Shown in pieces: positions 56,928 through 64,000 of a stretch of DNA of 64,000 bases. The translations under genes were made by a program, and so were the position numbers. Source of the stretch: Nocardioides sp. Arc9.136 (GTDB lineage: Bacteria; Actinomycetota; Actinomycetes; Propionibacteriales; Nocardioidaceae); assembly GCF_030506255.1 (NCBI RefSeq), contig NZ_CP113431.1, forward strand, positions 1,984,001 through 2,048,000. Reading direction: 5' to 3'. Positions within the stretch are counted from its first letter, which is position 1, and the number at the start of each line of letters is the position of its first letter. The notes beneath the pieces were generated by a model. It was not told where the DNA came from, did not search any database, and worked only from the letters and a program-made list of their open reading frames with translations.

Positions 56928-57644
56928 GTGGAATTCGAGGAAGCCCGTCCGGGCAGTGACCAGCCGACGCGCCAGCGCGTCGCGCGGTCGATCCTCGTCG
57001 ACGGTCCCTCGACCGCCGCCGCGCTCGCCGAGCGCCTCGCGCTGACGCCCGCCGCGGTCCGCCGCCACCTCGACCAGCTGGTCGAGGAGGGTGCGGTCGA
57101 GGCCCGTGAGCCACGCACCCTCGCCACCCGCGGGCGGGGTCGCCCGGCGAAGGTGTTCGCGCTGACCGAGGTCGGCCGCGACAGCTTCGACCAGCAGTAC
57201 GACGACCTGGCCGTCCAGGCCCTGCGCTTCCTGCGGGAGACCGGCGGCGAGCAGGCCGTCCGGGAATTCGCGAGCCGGCGCGTGGCGTTCATCCAGGAGC
57301 GGTTCGGCGAGGTCGTCGAGCAGCACCCCGAGCTCAGCCCGGCGGAGGCCGTCGCCCGAGTCCTCACCGACGAGGGTTACGCCGCCGGCGTGCGCGACGT
57401 ACCGGTGGGGGAGCAGCTGTGCCAGCAGCACTGCCCCGTCAGCCACGTGGCCCACGAGTTCCCGCAGCTGTGCGAGGCCGAGACCGAGGCGATCGCCGCG
57501 GTGCTCGGCAGCCACGTGCAGCGGCTGGCCACCATCGCCCACGGCGACGGGGTGTGCACGACCTGCATCCCGAGCACCACCGCAAGCAGCACCAGCACCA
57601 CCCCGAGCATGTCCATCAAGGAGAAGGAGCAGGTCACCCCATGA
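56928..57644 (+). CDS. sufR: Iron-sulfur repressor SufR
   Basis: Regulator of 238 residues. A winged helix-turn-helix (about 15-80: [20 protein letters not shown] then [16 protein letters not shown], ending [10 protein letters not shown]) precedes a domain with C165, C169, C182 and C210. These match the spacing of the [4Fe-4S] ligands of mycobacterial SufR as I remember it. Cluster-loaded SufR represses the suf operon and releases it when clusters are lost. The last 25 residues are a Ser/Thr-rich extension. Its stop overlaps the sufB start (ATGA). The GTG at 56928 lies 6 nt after CACACT, a poor -10. Confidence 0.93.
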   Translation: MEFEEARPGSDQPTRQRVARSILVDGPSTAAALAERLALTPAAVRRHLDQLVEEGAVEAREPRTLATRGRGRPAKVFALTEVGRDSFDQQYDDLAVQALRFLRETGGEQAVREFASRRVAFIQERFGEVVEQHPELSPAEAVARVLTDEGYAAGVRDVPVGEQLCQQHCPVSHVAHEFPQLCEAETEAIAAVLGSHVQRLATIAHGDGVCTTCIPSTTASSTSTTPSMSIKEKEQVTP

Positions 57645-59059
57645 CCTCCATCGAGGAGCTGAACCCCGAGCTCAAGGGCATCGGCCGCTACGAGTTCGGC
57701 TGGGCCGACCCGGACACCGCCGGTGCGACCGCCAAGCGCGGTCTCAACGAGGACGTCGTCCGCGACATCTCCGCGAAGAAGAGCGAGCCGCAGTGGATGC
57801 TCGACCTGCGCCTGAAGGGCCTGAAGCTCTTCGACCGCAAGCCGATGCCGACCTGGGGCTCCGACCTCGGCGCGATCGACTTCGACAACATCAAGTACTT
57901 CGTCCGGTCCAGCGAGAAGCAGGCCGCGACCTGGGACGACCTCCCTGAGGACATCAAGAACACCTACGACAAGCTCGGCATCCCCGAGGCGGAGAAGCAG
58001 CGCCTGGTCTCCGGTGTCGCCGCGCAGTACGAGTCCGAGGTCGTCTACCACTCGATCCGCGAGGACCTCGAGGCGCAGGGCGTGCTCTTCCTCGACACCG
58101 ACACCGCGCTCAAGGAGCAGCCCGAGCTGTTCAAGGAGTACTTCGGCACCGTCATCCCCGTCGGTGACAACAAGTTCTCCGCGCTGAACACCGCGGTGTG
58201 GTCCGGCGGCTCGTTCATCTACGTGCCCAAGGGCGTCCACGTCGACATCCCGCTGCAGGCCTACTTCCGGATCAACACCGAGAACATGGGCCAGTTCGAG
58301 CGGACGCTGATCATCGCCGACGAGGACTCCTACGTGCACTACGTCGAGGGCTGCACGGCGCCGATCTACAGCTCGGACTCGCTGCACTCCGCGGTCGTCG
58401 AGATCGTCGTGAAGAAGGGCGCCCGCGTCCGCTACACGACCATCCAGAACTGGTCGAACAACGTCTACAACCTCGTCACCAAGCGCGCGACCTGCGAGGC
58501 CGGCGCGACCATGGAGTGGGTCGACGGCAACATCGGCTCCAAGGTGACGATGAAGTACCCGGCCGTCTACCTCATGGGCGAGCACGCCAAGGGCGATACC
58601 CTGTCGATCGCGTTCGCCGGCGAGGGCCAGCACCAGGACGCCGGCGCCAAGATGGTCCACGCCGCGCCGAACACCTCCAGCTCGATCCTCTCCAAGTCGG
58701 TCGCGCGTGGCGGCGGCCGCACGTCGTACCGCGGCCTGATCCAGGTCAACGAGGGCGCGCACGGCTCGAAGTCCAACGTCCTGTGCGACGCGCTGCTGGT
58801 CGACCAGATCAGCCGCTCGGACACCTACCCCTACGTCGACATCCGCGAGGACGACGTGTCCATGGGCCACGAGGCGAGCGTCTCGAAGGTCTCCGACGAC
58901 CAGCTCTTCTACCTCATGTCGCGAGGCATGGAGGAGGACGAGGCGATGGCGATGATCGTCCGCGGCTTCGTGGAGCCGATCGCCAAGGAGCTGCCGATGG
59001 AGTACGCCCTCGAGCTCAACCGCCTGATCGAGCTCCAGATGGAGGGCGCGGTCGGCTGA
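57641..59059 (+). CDS. sufB: Fe-S cluster assembly scaffold SufB
   Basis: Scaffold subunit of 472 residues with the C-terminal right-handed beta-helix core of Suf[41 protein letters not shown] and [20 protein letters not shown]. No intein interrupts it; in M. tuberculosis SufB carries one. It works with SufC and SufD to build [4Fe-4S] clusters. The ATG at 57641 is coupled to sufR, and sufD follows after 43 bp. Confidence 0.97.
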   Translation: MTSIEELNPELKGIGRYEFGWADPDTAGATAKRGLNEDVVRDISAKKSEPQWMLDLRLKGLKLFDRKPMPTWGSDLGAIDFDNIKYFVRSSEKQAATWDDLPEDIKNTYDKLGIPEAEKQRLVSGVAAQYESEVVYHSIREDLEAQGVLFLDTDTALKEQPELFKEYFGTVIPVGDNKFSALNTAVWSGGSFIYVPKGVHVDIPLQAYFRINTENMGQFERTLIIADEDSYVHYVEGCTAPIYSSDSLHSAVVEIVVKKGARVRYTTIQNWSNNVYNLVTKRATCEAGATMEWVDGNIGSKVTMKYPAVYLMGEHAKGDTLSIAFAGEGQHQDAGAKMVHAAPNTSSSILSKSVARGGGRTSYRGLIQVNEGAHGSKSNVLCDALLVDQISRSDTYPYVDIREDDVSMGHEASVSKVSDDQLFYLMSRGMEEDEAMAMIVRGFVEPIAKELPMEYALELNRLIELQMEGAVG

Positions 59060-59102
59060 CGCCGGCCACCGTCCCTCCCGCCGACCCAGAAAGACAGACG
59101 TA

Positions 59103-60299
59103 GTGACCGTGACTGACACCGCCCGCGACAGCGTCGCGAGCGCCCTGGAGCAGGACCGGGTGGAGTCCCACCTGAACCCGCCGCCGTCGTACGACCTCGC
59201 CGACCACCCGGTCCCGACCGGGCGCGAGGAGGTCTGGCGGTTCACCCCGCTCAAGCGGCTGCGGGGGATCCTCGACGGCGAGGCGTCCGACGCGCGCCTG
59301 CGCCGCGAGGTCTCCCTGCCCGAGGGCGTGACCCTCACCGAGATCACCGCCGAGCAGGCGCGTGAGCTCGGTGAGCTCGCGCCCAACGACCGGCCCTCCG
59401 CACTGGCCGTCGCCAACGCGGGCGGTGCGCTGCTGCTCGACGTGCCGGCCGAGCTGGAGGCGACCGAGCCGGTCGTCGTCACGCTGACCGGCGAGGGCGC
59501 CGAGGACCTCGTGTGGGGCCACGTCGTGGTCCGCCTGGGCCGGTTCTCCAAGGCGACGATCGTCCTGCGGCACACCGGCTCGGCCCGGTACGCCGCGACC
59601 ACGACCGTCGTCGTCGGCGACGGCGCCGAGCTCAACATGGTCTCGCTGCAGGACTGGGACGACGACGCGGTCCACCTCGGCCGCGACGCCATCCGGGTCG
59701 GCCGCGACGCCAGCGTCAAGCACACCTCGGTGAGCTTCGGCGGCGACGTCGTCCGGATGCACGCCAACGTCGAGTACGACGGTCCGGGCGGCGAGGCCGA
59801 GCTGCTCGGCCTGTACTTCGCCGACGCCGGGCAGCACCTCGAGCACCGGCTCTTCGCCGACCACAACCAGCCGCGGACCAAGTCCAACGTCGTCTACAAG
59901 GGCGCGCTGCAGGGCCAGGGCGCGCGCACGGTCTGGATCGGCAACGTGCTGATCCGCAAGGTCGCCGAGGGGATCGAGACCTACGAGGAGAACCGCAACC
60001 TCGTGCTCACCGACGGCTGCCAGGCCGACTCGGTGCCGAACCTCGAGATCGAGACCGGCGAGATCGAGGGCGCGGGCCACGCGTCGGCGACCGCCCGGTT
60101 CGACGACGAGCAGCTGTTCTACCTGCGCTCGCGCGGCGTCTCGGACGCCGAGGCGCGCCGCCTGGTGCTGCACGGCTTCTTCAACGACCTGATCCGCAAG
60201 GTCGGCATCCCCTCGCTCGAGGAGCAGCTGGCCGCCACGGTCGAGGCCGAGCTGGCCAAGAACGTCCTCGACGGCCTGCCGCCGGTGGGGGCCTCGTGA
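59103..60299 (+). CDS. sufD: Fe-S cluster assembly protein SufD
   Basis: SufB paralogue of 398 residues with the beta-helix core (EAELLGLYFADAGQHLEHRL, then FADHNQPRTKSNVVYKGALQ) and the C-terminal ASATARFDDEQLFYLRSRG block with a conserved acidic-histidine region. It partners SufB and SufC. The GTG at 59103 lacks a strong ribosome site (AAAGACAGACGTA). Its stop overlaps the start of the Rieske ferredoxin gene (GTGA). Confidence 0.95.
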   Translation: MTVTDTARDSVASALEQDRVESHLNPPPSYDLADHPVPTGREEVWRFTPLKRLRGILDGEASDARLRREVSLPEGVTLTEITAEQARELGELAPNDRPSALAVANAGGALLLDVPAELEATEPVVVTLTGEGAEDLVWGHVVVRLGRFSKATIVLRHTGSARYAATTTVVVGDGAELNMVSLQDWDDDAVHLGRDAIRVGRDASVKHTSVSFGGDVVRMHANVEYDGPGGEAELLGLYFADAGQHLEHRLFADHNQPRTKSNVVYKGALQGQGARTVWIGNVLIRKVAEGIETYEENRNLVLTDGCQADSVPNLEIETGEIEGAGHASATARFDDEQLFYLRSRGVSDAEARRLVLHGFFNDLIRKVGIPSLEEQLAATVEAELAKNVLDGLPPVGAS

Positions 60300-60631
60300 C
60301 CTTCGAGCGGGCCTGCGCGCTGAGCGACGTACCCACCGACGACGCGCTCGCCGTCACCGTCGGCGCCCACGACGTGGCCGTCGCCCGCGACGGCGACGAG
60401 GTCTACGCGCTGCAGGACCTCTGCTCGCACGCCTCGGTCTCGCTCAGCGAGGGCGAGGTCGCGGACTGCACCGTCGAGTGCTGGCTGCACGGCTCCCGCT
60501 TCGACCTGCGGACCGGCAAGCCCACCGGCCTCCCGGCCACCGAACCCGTCGCGACCTTCCCCGTGGAGGTCCGCGGGGGAGACGTCTACGTCGACACCAC
60601 CACCACCCTGAACGGAGTCACCCCCTCATGA
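60296..60631 (+). CDS. Rieske-type ferredoxin in the suf operon
   Basis: Soluble Rieske [2Fe-2S] protein of 111 residues of the non-heme oxygenase ferredoxin type. Ligands are in CSHASV (CxH near 42-44) and CWLHGSRF (CxxH near 62-65). There is no signal peptide. It is translationally coupled to sufD and sufC. Such a gene in this slot is common in actinobacterial suf operons and probably supplies electrons for cluster assembly or is an early cluster client; the exact role is not known. Confidence 0.9.
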   Translation: MTFERACALSDVPTDDALAVTVGAHDVAVARDGDEVYALQDLCSHASVSLSEGEVADCTVECWLHGSRFDLRTGKPTGLPATEPVATFPVEVRGGDVYVDTTTTLNGVTPS

Positions 60632-61389
60632 GCGAGCTCGTCATCAAGGACCTGCAGGTGTCCGTGGACACCGAGGACGGTCCCAAGGAGATCCTCAAGG
60701 GCGTCACGCTGACCATCGCGTCGGGCGAGACCCACGCGATCATGGGCCCCAACGGGTCGGGCAAGTCGACCCTGGCCTACTCGATCGCCGGCCACCCGAA
60801 GTACACGATCACCGGCGGCACCGTCACCCTCGACGGCGAGGACGTGCTGGCCATGTCGGTCGACGAGCGCGCCCGCGCCGGCCTCTTCCTGGCCATGCAG
60901 TACCCCGTCGAGGTCCCCGGCGTGTCGGTCTCGAACTTCCTGCGCACCGCGAAGACCGCGATCGACGGCGAGGCCCCGAAGCTGCGCACCTGGGTCAAGG
61001 ACGTCAACGGCGCCCTCGAGCGCCTCAACCTCGACCCGACCTTCGGCACCCGCTCGGTCAACGAGGGCTTCTCCGGCGGCGAGAAGAAGCGCCACGAGAT
61101 CGCCCAGCTCGAGCTGCTCGACCCGAAGGTCGCGATCCTCGACGAGACCGACTCCGGCCTCGACATCGACGCACTGAAGGTCGTCTCCGCGGGCGTCAAC
61201 CGCTTCCGCGAGCAGGAGGGCAAGGGCGTCTTGCTGATCACGCACTACACGCGCATCCTGCGCTACATCAAGCCCGACTTCGTCCACGTCTTCGTCGCCG
61301 GCAAGGTCGCCGCCTCGGGCGGCTCCGAGCTCGCCGACGAGCTCGAGGCCGAGGGCTACGACAAGTACCTCAAGGCTGCGGCGGTCTGA
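60628..61389 (+). CDS. sufC: Fe-S cluster assembly ATPase SufC
   Basis: ABC-type ATPase of 253 residues: Walker A GPNGSGKST (about 38-46), Q-loop FLAMQYP, signature FSGGEKKRHEI, Walker B VAILDETDSGLDID and H-loop THYTRIL. It drives conformational change of the SufBC2D scaffold. The ATG at 60628 overlaps the ferredoxin stop; sufS begins 2 bp after its stop. Confidence 0.97.
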   Translation: MSELVIKDLQVSVDTEDGPKEILKGVTLTIASGETHAIMGPNGSGKSTLAYSIAGHPKYTITGGTVTLDGEDVLAMSVDERARAGLFLAMQYPVEVPGVSVSNFLRTAKTAIDGEAPKLRTWVKDVNGALERLNLDPTFGTRSVNEGFSGGEKKRHEIAQLELLDPKVAILDETDSGLDIDALKVVSAGVNRFREQEGKGVLLITHYTRILRYIKPDFVHVFVAGKVAASGGSELADELEAEGYDKYLKAAAV

Positions 61390-61391
61390 TC

Positions 61392-62651
61392 GTGCTGCCT
61401 GGACTCCTCCCCGAGCTGGAGGTCATCCGCAAGGACTTCCCGATCCTCGAGCGCACGCTCGCGGGCGGGATGCCGCTGGTGTACCTCGACAGCGCGAACA
61501 CCTCGCAGAAGCCGCAGTGCGTGATCGACGCGATGGTCGACCACCTCGAGCGGCACAACGCGAACGTCGCCCGCGCCATGCACCAGCTCGGGGCGGAGTC
61601 CTCCGAGGCGTTCGAGAACGCGCGCGACGTCGTCGCGCGCTTCATCGGCGCCCCGAGCCGCGACGAGGTGATCTTCACCAAGAACGCCTCCGAGGCGCTC
61701 AACCTGGTCGCGAACACGCTGGCCTGGGCGACCGGCGACCTGGCGGTCGGTGCGGGCGACGAGGTCGTCATCACCGAGATGGAGCACCACTCCAACATCG
61801 TCCCCTGGCAGCTGCTCACCGAGCGCAAGGGCGCCACGCTGCGCTGGTTCGGCCTGACCGAGTCCGGCGAGCTGGACCTCTCCGACATCGACTCCCTGAT
61901 CACCGAGCGGACCAAGGTCGTCTCGCTGACCTGGGTCTCGAACATGCTCGGCACGATCAACCCGGTGGCCGAGATCGCGCGTCGCGCCCACAAGGTCGGC
62001 GCGATCGTCGTGGTCGACGCCTCGCAGGCCGCGCCGCAGCTGCCCGTCGACGTGACGGCGGTCGACGCCGACGTCCTGGTCTTCACCGGCCACAAGGTCG
62101 TCGGACCGACCGGCATCGGCGTGCTGTGGGGCAAGCGGTCACTGCTCGAGCAGCTCCCGCCGTTCCTCGGTGGCGGCGAGATGATCGAGACGGTCCGCAT
62201 GGAGCGGTCGACGTACGCCGGCATCCCGCACAAGTTCGAGGCCGGGACCCCGCCGATCGTCGAGGCCGTCGGCCTCGGCGCCGCGCTGGAGTACCTCTCG
62301 GCGGTCGGCCTGGAGAACATCCACCGCCACGAGCAGGCGATCACCGCCTACGCGCTCGACGGCCTGGCGACCATCCCCGGCCTGCGGGTGCTCGGTCCCA
62401 CCGACGCCACCCGGCGCGGCGGAGCGGTCGCCTTCGAGATGGACGGCGTGCACCCCCACGACATCGCCCAGGTGCTCGACTCGCGCGGCGTCGCCGTCCG
62501 GGCCGGCCACCACTGCGCGAAGCCGGCGCACGCGCGGTTCGGGGTGCAGAGCTCGACCCGCATGTCGTCGTACCTCTACACGACCCCCGCGGAGATCGAC
62601 GCCCTCGTCGAGGGCCTCGAGCACACCCGCGCGTACTTCAAGGTGGGCTGA
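61392..62651 (+). CDS. sufS: Cysteine desulfurase SufS
   Basis: PLP-dependent class II desulfurase of 419 residues. The PLP Lys is K235 in FTGHKVVGPTGIG; the active-site His is in EMEHHSN; the persulfide Cys is C375 in RAGHHCAKP. It takes sulfur from cysteine and passes it to SufU. The GTG at 61392 follows sufC by 2 bp. A short MLPGLLPE leader precedes the usual VIRKDFPIL start. Confidence 0.96.
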   Translation: MLPGLLPELEVIRKDFPILERTLAGGMPLVYLDSANTSQKPQCVIDAMVDHLERHNANVARAMHQLGAESSEAFENARDVVARFIGAPSRDEVIFTKNASEALNLVANTLAWATGDLAVGAGDEVVITEMEHHSNIVPWQLLTERKGATLRWFGLTESGELDLSDIDSLITERTKVVSLTWVSNMLGTINPVAEIARRAHKVGAIVVVDASQAAPQLPVDVTAVDADVLVFTGHKVVGPTGIGVLWGKRSLLEQLPPFLGGGEMIETVRMERSTYAGIPHKFEAGTPPIVEAVGLGAALEYLSAVGLENIHRHEQAITAYALDGLATIPGLRVLGPTDATRRGGAVAFEMDGVHPHDIAQVLDSRGVAVRAGHHCAKPAHARFGVQSSTRMSSYLYTTPAEIDALVEGLEHTRAYFKVG

Positions 62652-62653
62652 AC

Positions 62654-63103
62654 GTGAACGCCGAGCTCGACTCGCTCTACCAGGAGATCATCCTGGACCA
62701 CTACAAGAACCCGCACCACGCGGGCCTGCGCGACCCCTACGAGGCCGAGGTCCACCACGTGAACCCGACCTGCGGCGACGAGGTGACCCTGCGCGTCCAC
62801 CTCGCGGAGGGCAAGGTCGCCGACGTGTCGTACGACGCCGTCGGCTGCTCGATCTCCCAGGCGTCCGCGTCGGTGCTGACCGACCTCGTCATCGGCAAGC
62901 CGGTGGAGGAGGCCATGTCGGTCCACGAGGAGTTCCTGACCCTGATGCAGGGCAAGGGCACCGTGGAGCCCGACGAGGACGTGCTGGAGGACGGCATCGC
63001 CTTCGCCGGTGTCGCGAAGTTCCCCGCGCGCGTCAAGTGCGCACTGCTGTCGTGGATGGCCTGGAAGGACGCCACGGCCCGTTCCCTGGAGGAGACCCGA
63101 TGA
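62654..63103 (+). CDS. sufU: Zinc-dependent sulfurtransferase SufU
   Basis: IscU-like protein of 149 residues. The zinc/sulfur-acceptor set is C40 and D42 (NPTCGDEV), C65 (AVGCSIS) and C129 (RVKCALLSW), with the 18-20 residue insertion before the last Cys that distinguishes SufU from IscU. It accepts persulfide sulfur from SufS. The GTG is 2 bp after sufS; its stop overlaps sufT (ATGA). Confidence 0.96.
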   Translation: MNAELDSLYQEIILDHYKNPHHAGLRDPYEAEVHHVNPTCGDEVTLRVHLAEGKVADVSYDAVGCSISQASASVLTDLVIGKPVEEAMSVHEEFLTLMQGKGTVEPDEDVLEDGIAFAGVAKFPARVKCALLSWMAWKDATARSLEETR

Positions 63104-63486
63104 CCGAGCTCGACCACTCCGACCTGCCGGAGGTCCCCGAGGCCACCGGTGCCGCCCCCACCGGGTCGGCGTCGTCCACGGTCTCCGTGGACGACGTGAC
63201 CGAGGCGATGAAGGACGTCGTCGACCCCGAGCTGGGGATCAACGTCGTCGACCTCGGCCTGGTCTACGACGTCCACGTCGACGAGGGCTCCAACGTCGTC
63301 CTCGACATGACGCTGACCTCGGCGGCCTGCCCGCTGACCGACGTCATCCAGGACCAGACCAACGCCGCGCTCGAGGGCCTGGTCAACGACGTCGCGATCA
63401 ACTGGGTCTGGATGCCGCCGTGGGGTCCCGACAAGATCACCGAGGACGGCCGCGAGCAGCTGCGTGCCCTCGGGTTCAACGTCTGA
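63100..63486 (+). CDS. sufT: SufT-like metal-sulfur cluster assembly factor (DUF59)
   Basis: Protein of 128 residues. An N-terminal acidic, Ala/Pro-rich stretch of about 30 residues is followed by a DUF59/MIP18 domain: VVDPELGINVVDLGLVYDV, MTLTSAACPLTDV (the conserved Cys) and WMPPWGPDKI. It helps cluster maturation or carriage and closes the suf operon, as Rv1466 does in M. tuberculosis. Confidence 0.94.
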   Translation: MTELDHSDLPEVPEATGAAPTGSASSTVSVDDVTEAMKDVVDPELGINVVDLGLVYDVHVDEGSNVVLDMTLTSAACPLTDVIQDQTNAALEGLVNDVAINWVWMPPWGPDKITEDGREQLRALGFNV

Positions 63487-63493
63487 GCGACCG

Positions 63494-64000
63494 GTGAGCC
63501 AGCCCGCGAGCTCGCCCGAGGTCGAGAACTTCTGGGTGCTCGCCCGCCGCCAGGCCAAGCTGGAGCGGCTGCCAGCGTACTTCGGGCCCTCGGGCCTGGT
63601 GTCCCTCCCGCCGCCGGCGTGGTCCTTCGGGGCCACGCAGGAACAGGCGGACGAGCTCGCCGGGCTCGTCGTCGACGGCGTGAAGACCGCGACCGCCAGC
63701 GCCGCGGAGGACTACGCGGCCGAGGGCGTGCCGCTCCCCGAGCCGGGCACGCTCGGCATCGTGCTCGACGGCGCCGGCCACCCGCGCGCGCTCGTCGCCA
63801 CCACCGAGGTGGCCGTGGTCGCCTTCGACCGCGTGGACGCCGAGCACGCCCACGCCGAGGGCGAGGGGGACCGCACGCTCGCGACCTGGCGGCACCGGCA
63901 CGAGACCTTCTTCCGCGAGGTCGACCCGCACGGCCGGGGCTTCCGCCCGGACATGCCCGTCGTGCTAGAGCGGTTCCGCGTGCTGCACCCCAAGCCGCCG
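63494..64000 (+). CDS. ASCH-domain protein (partial at right edge)
   Basis: The frame is open from GTG 63494 to the window end: 169 codons, no stop. The sequence carries an ASCH (PUA-like) domain: WSFGATQEQADELAGLVVDG, VKTATAS, then LPEPGTLGIVLDGAG and the C-terminal ATWRHRHETFFREV motif typical of actinobacterial ASCH proteins of about 150-170 residues. ASCH domains bind RNA or hydrolyse acetylated nucleosides; the function here is unknown. It lies 7 bp after sufT, so it may be read from the suf operon. It is probably almost complete. Confidence 0.82.
   Translation, partial: MSQPASSPEVENFWVLARRQAKLERLPAYFGPSGLVSLPPPAWSFGATQEQADELAGLVVDGVKTATASAAEDYAAEGVPLPEPGTLGIVLDGAGHPRALVATTEVAVVAFDRVDAEHAHAEGEGDRTLATWRHRHETFFREVDPHGRGFRPDMPVVLERFRVLHPKPP

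Overview
The window looks like chromosomal DNA of a high-GC actinobacterium, most probably a Nocardioides-like member of the Nocardioidaceae. The reasons are the very GC-rich third codon positions, the many GTG starts, RbpA, WhiA, a mycothiol-type enzyme, an F420/LLM protein, and two gene blocks whose order matches Mycobacterium tuberculosis (comparison from memory, not from a search).

Region 1 (1-27.4 kb) is a steroid/sterol catabolism island. At the left edge are echA20 and two SDR genes of ring C/D degradation, behind a KstR2-like operator. After them come fadA5, two tandem CYP125-type P450s, the Ltp3-Ltp4-DUF35 side-chain aldolase genes, an LLM oxidoreductase with an acyl-CoA synthetase, echA19, fadD19, a flavin oxidoreductase, fadE27-fadE26 (ChsE5-ChsE4) and kshA-orf-kshB. 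Five KstR-type boxes (TnnAACnnGTTnnA) lie in the promoter gaps at 5.13, 5.22, 12.65, 18.31 and 24.67 kb. Together the enzymes cover side-chain oxidation, CoA activation, beta-oxidation, retro-aldol cleavage, 9-alpha-hydroxylation and late ring opening. Housekeeping or unrelated genes (map, a Cys-rich pentapeptide protein, a GH6 enzyme) are interspersed.

Two repeat structures interrupt the island. One is a 1.39-kb cassette (2534-3922): a single AbiEi/DUF559-like nuclease gene bounded on both sides by inverted sets of a 62-bp-period tandem repeat. The other is a 1.1-kb array (16.33-17.45 kb) of about 18 alternating, mutually inverted units that contains a perfect 174-bp duplication.

Region 2 (27.5-36.9 kb) holds an exported EEP nuclease/phosphatase-like protein fused to a PLD-like domain, a short membrane-anchored protein, an MBL-fold hydrolase with a mycothiol-type DinB-fold protein, uvrA under an apparent LexA box, a Tat Rieske lipoprotein and a TTC38-like TPR protein.

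Region 3 (37-63.5 kb) is conserved core: uvrC-rapZ-yvcK-whiA, gap-pgk-tpiA-secG-rbpA, then on the minus strand tkt-tal-pgi-pgl (pgi stands where zwf-opcA usually lie), ctaB, ctaA with an ABC exporter, and the suf operon sufR-B-D-Rieske ferredoxin-C-S-U-T. A partial ASCH-domain gene closes the window.

Many genes have a TAnnnT hexamer ending 6 or 7 nt before the start codon, which suggests widespread leaderless transcripts.
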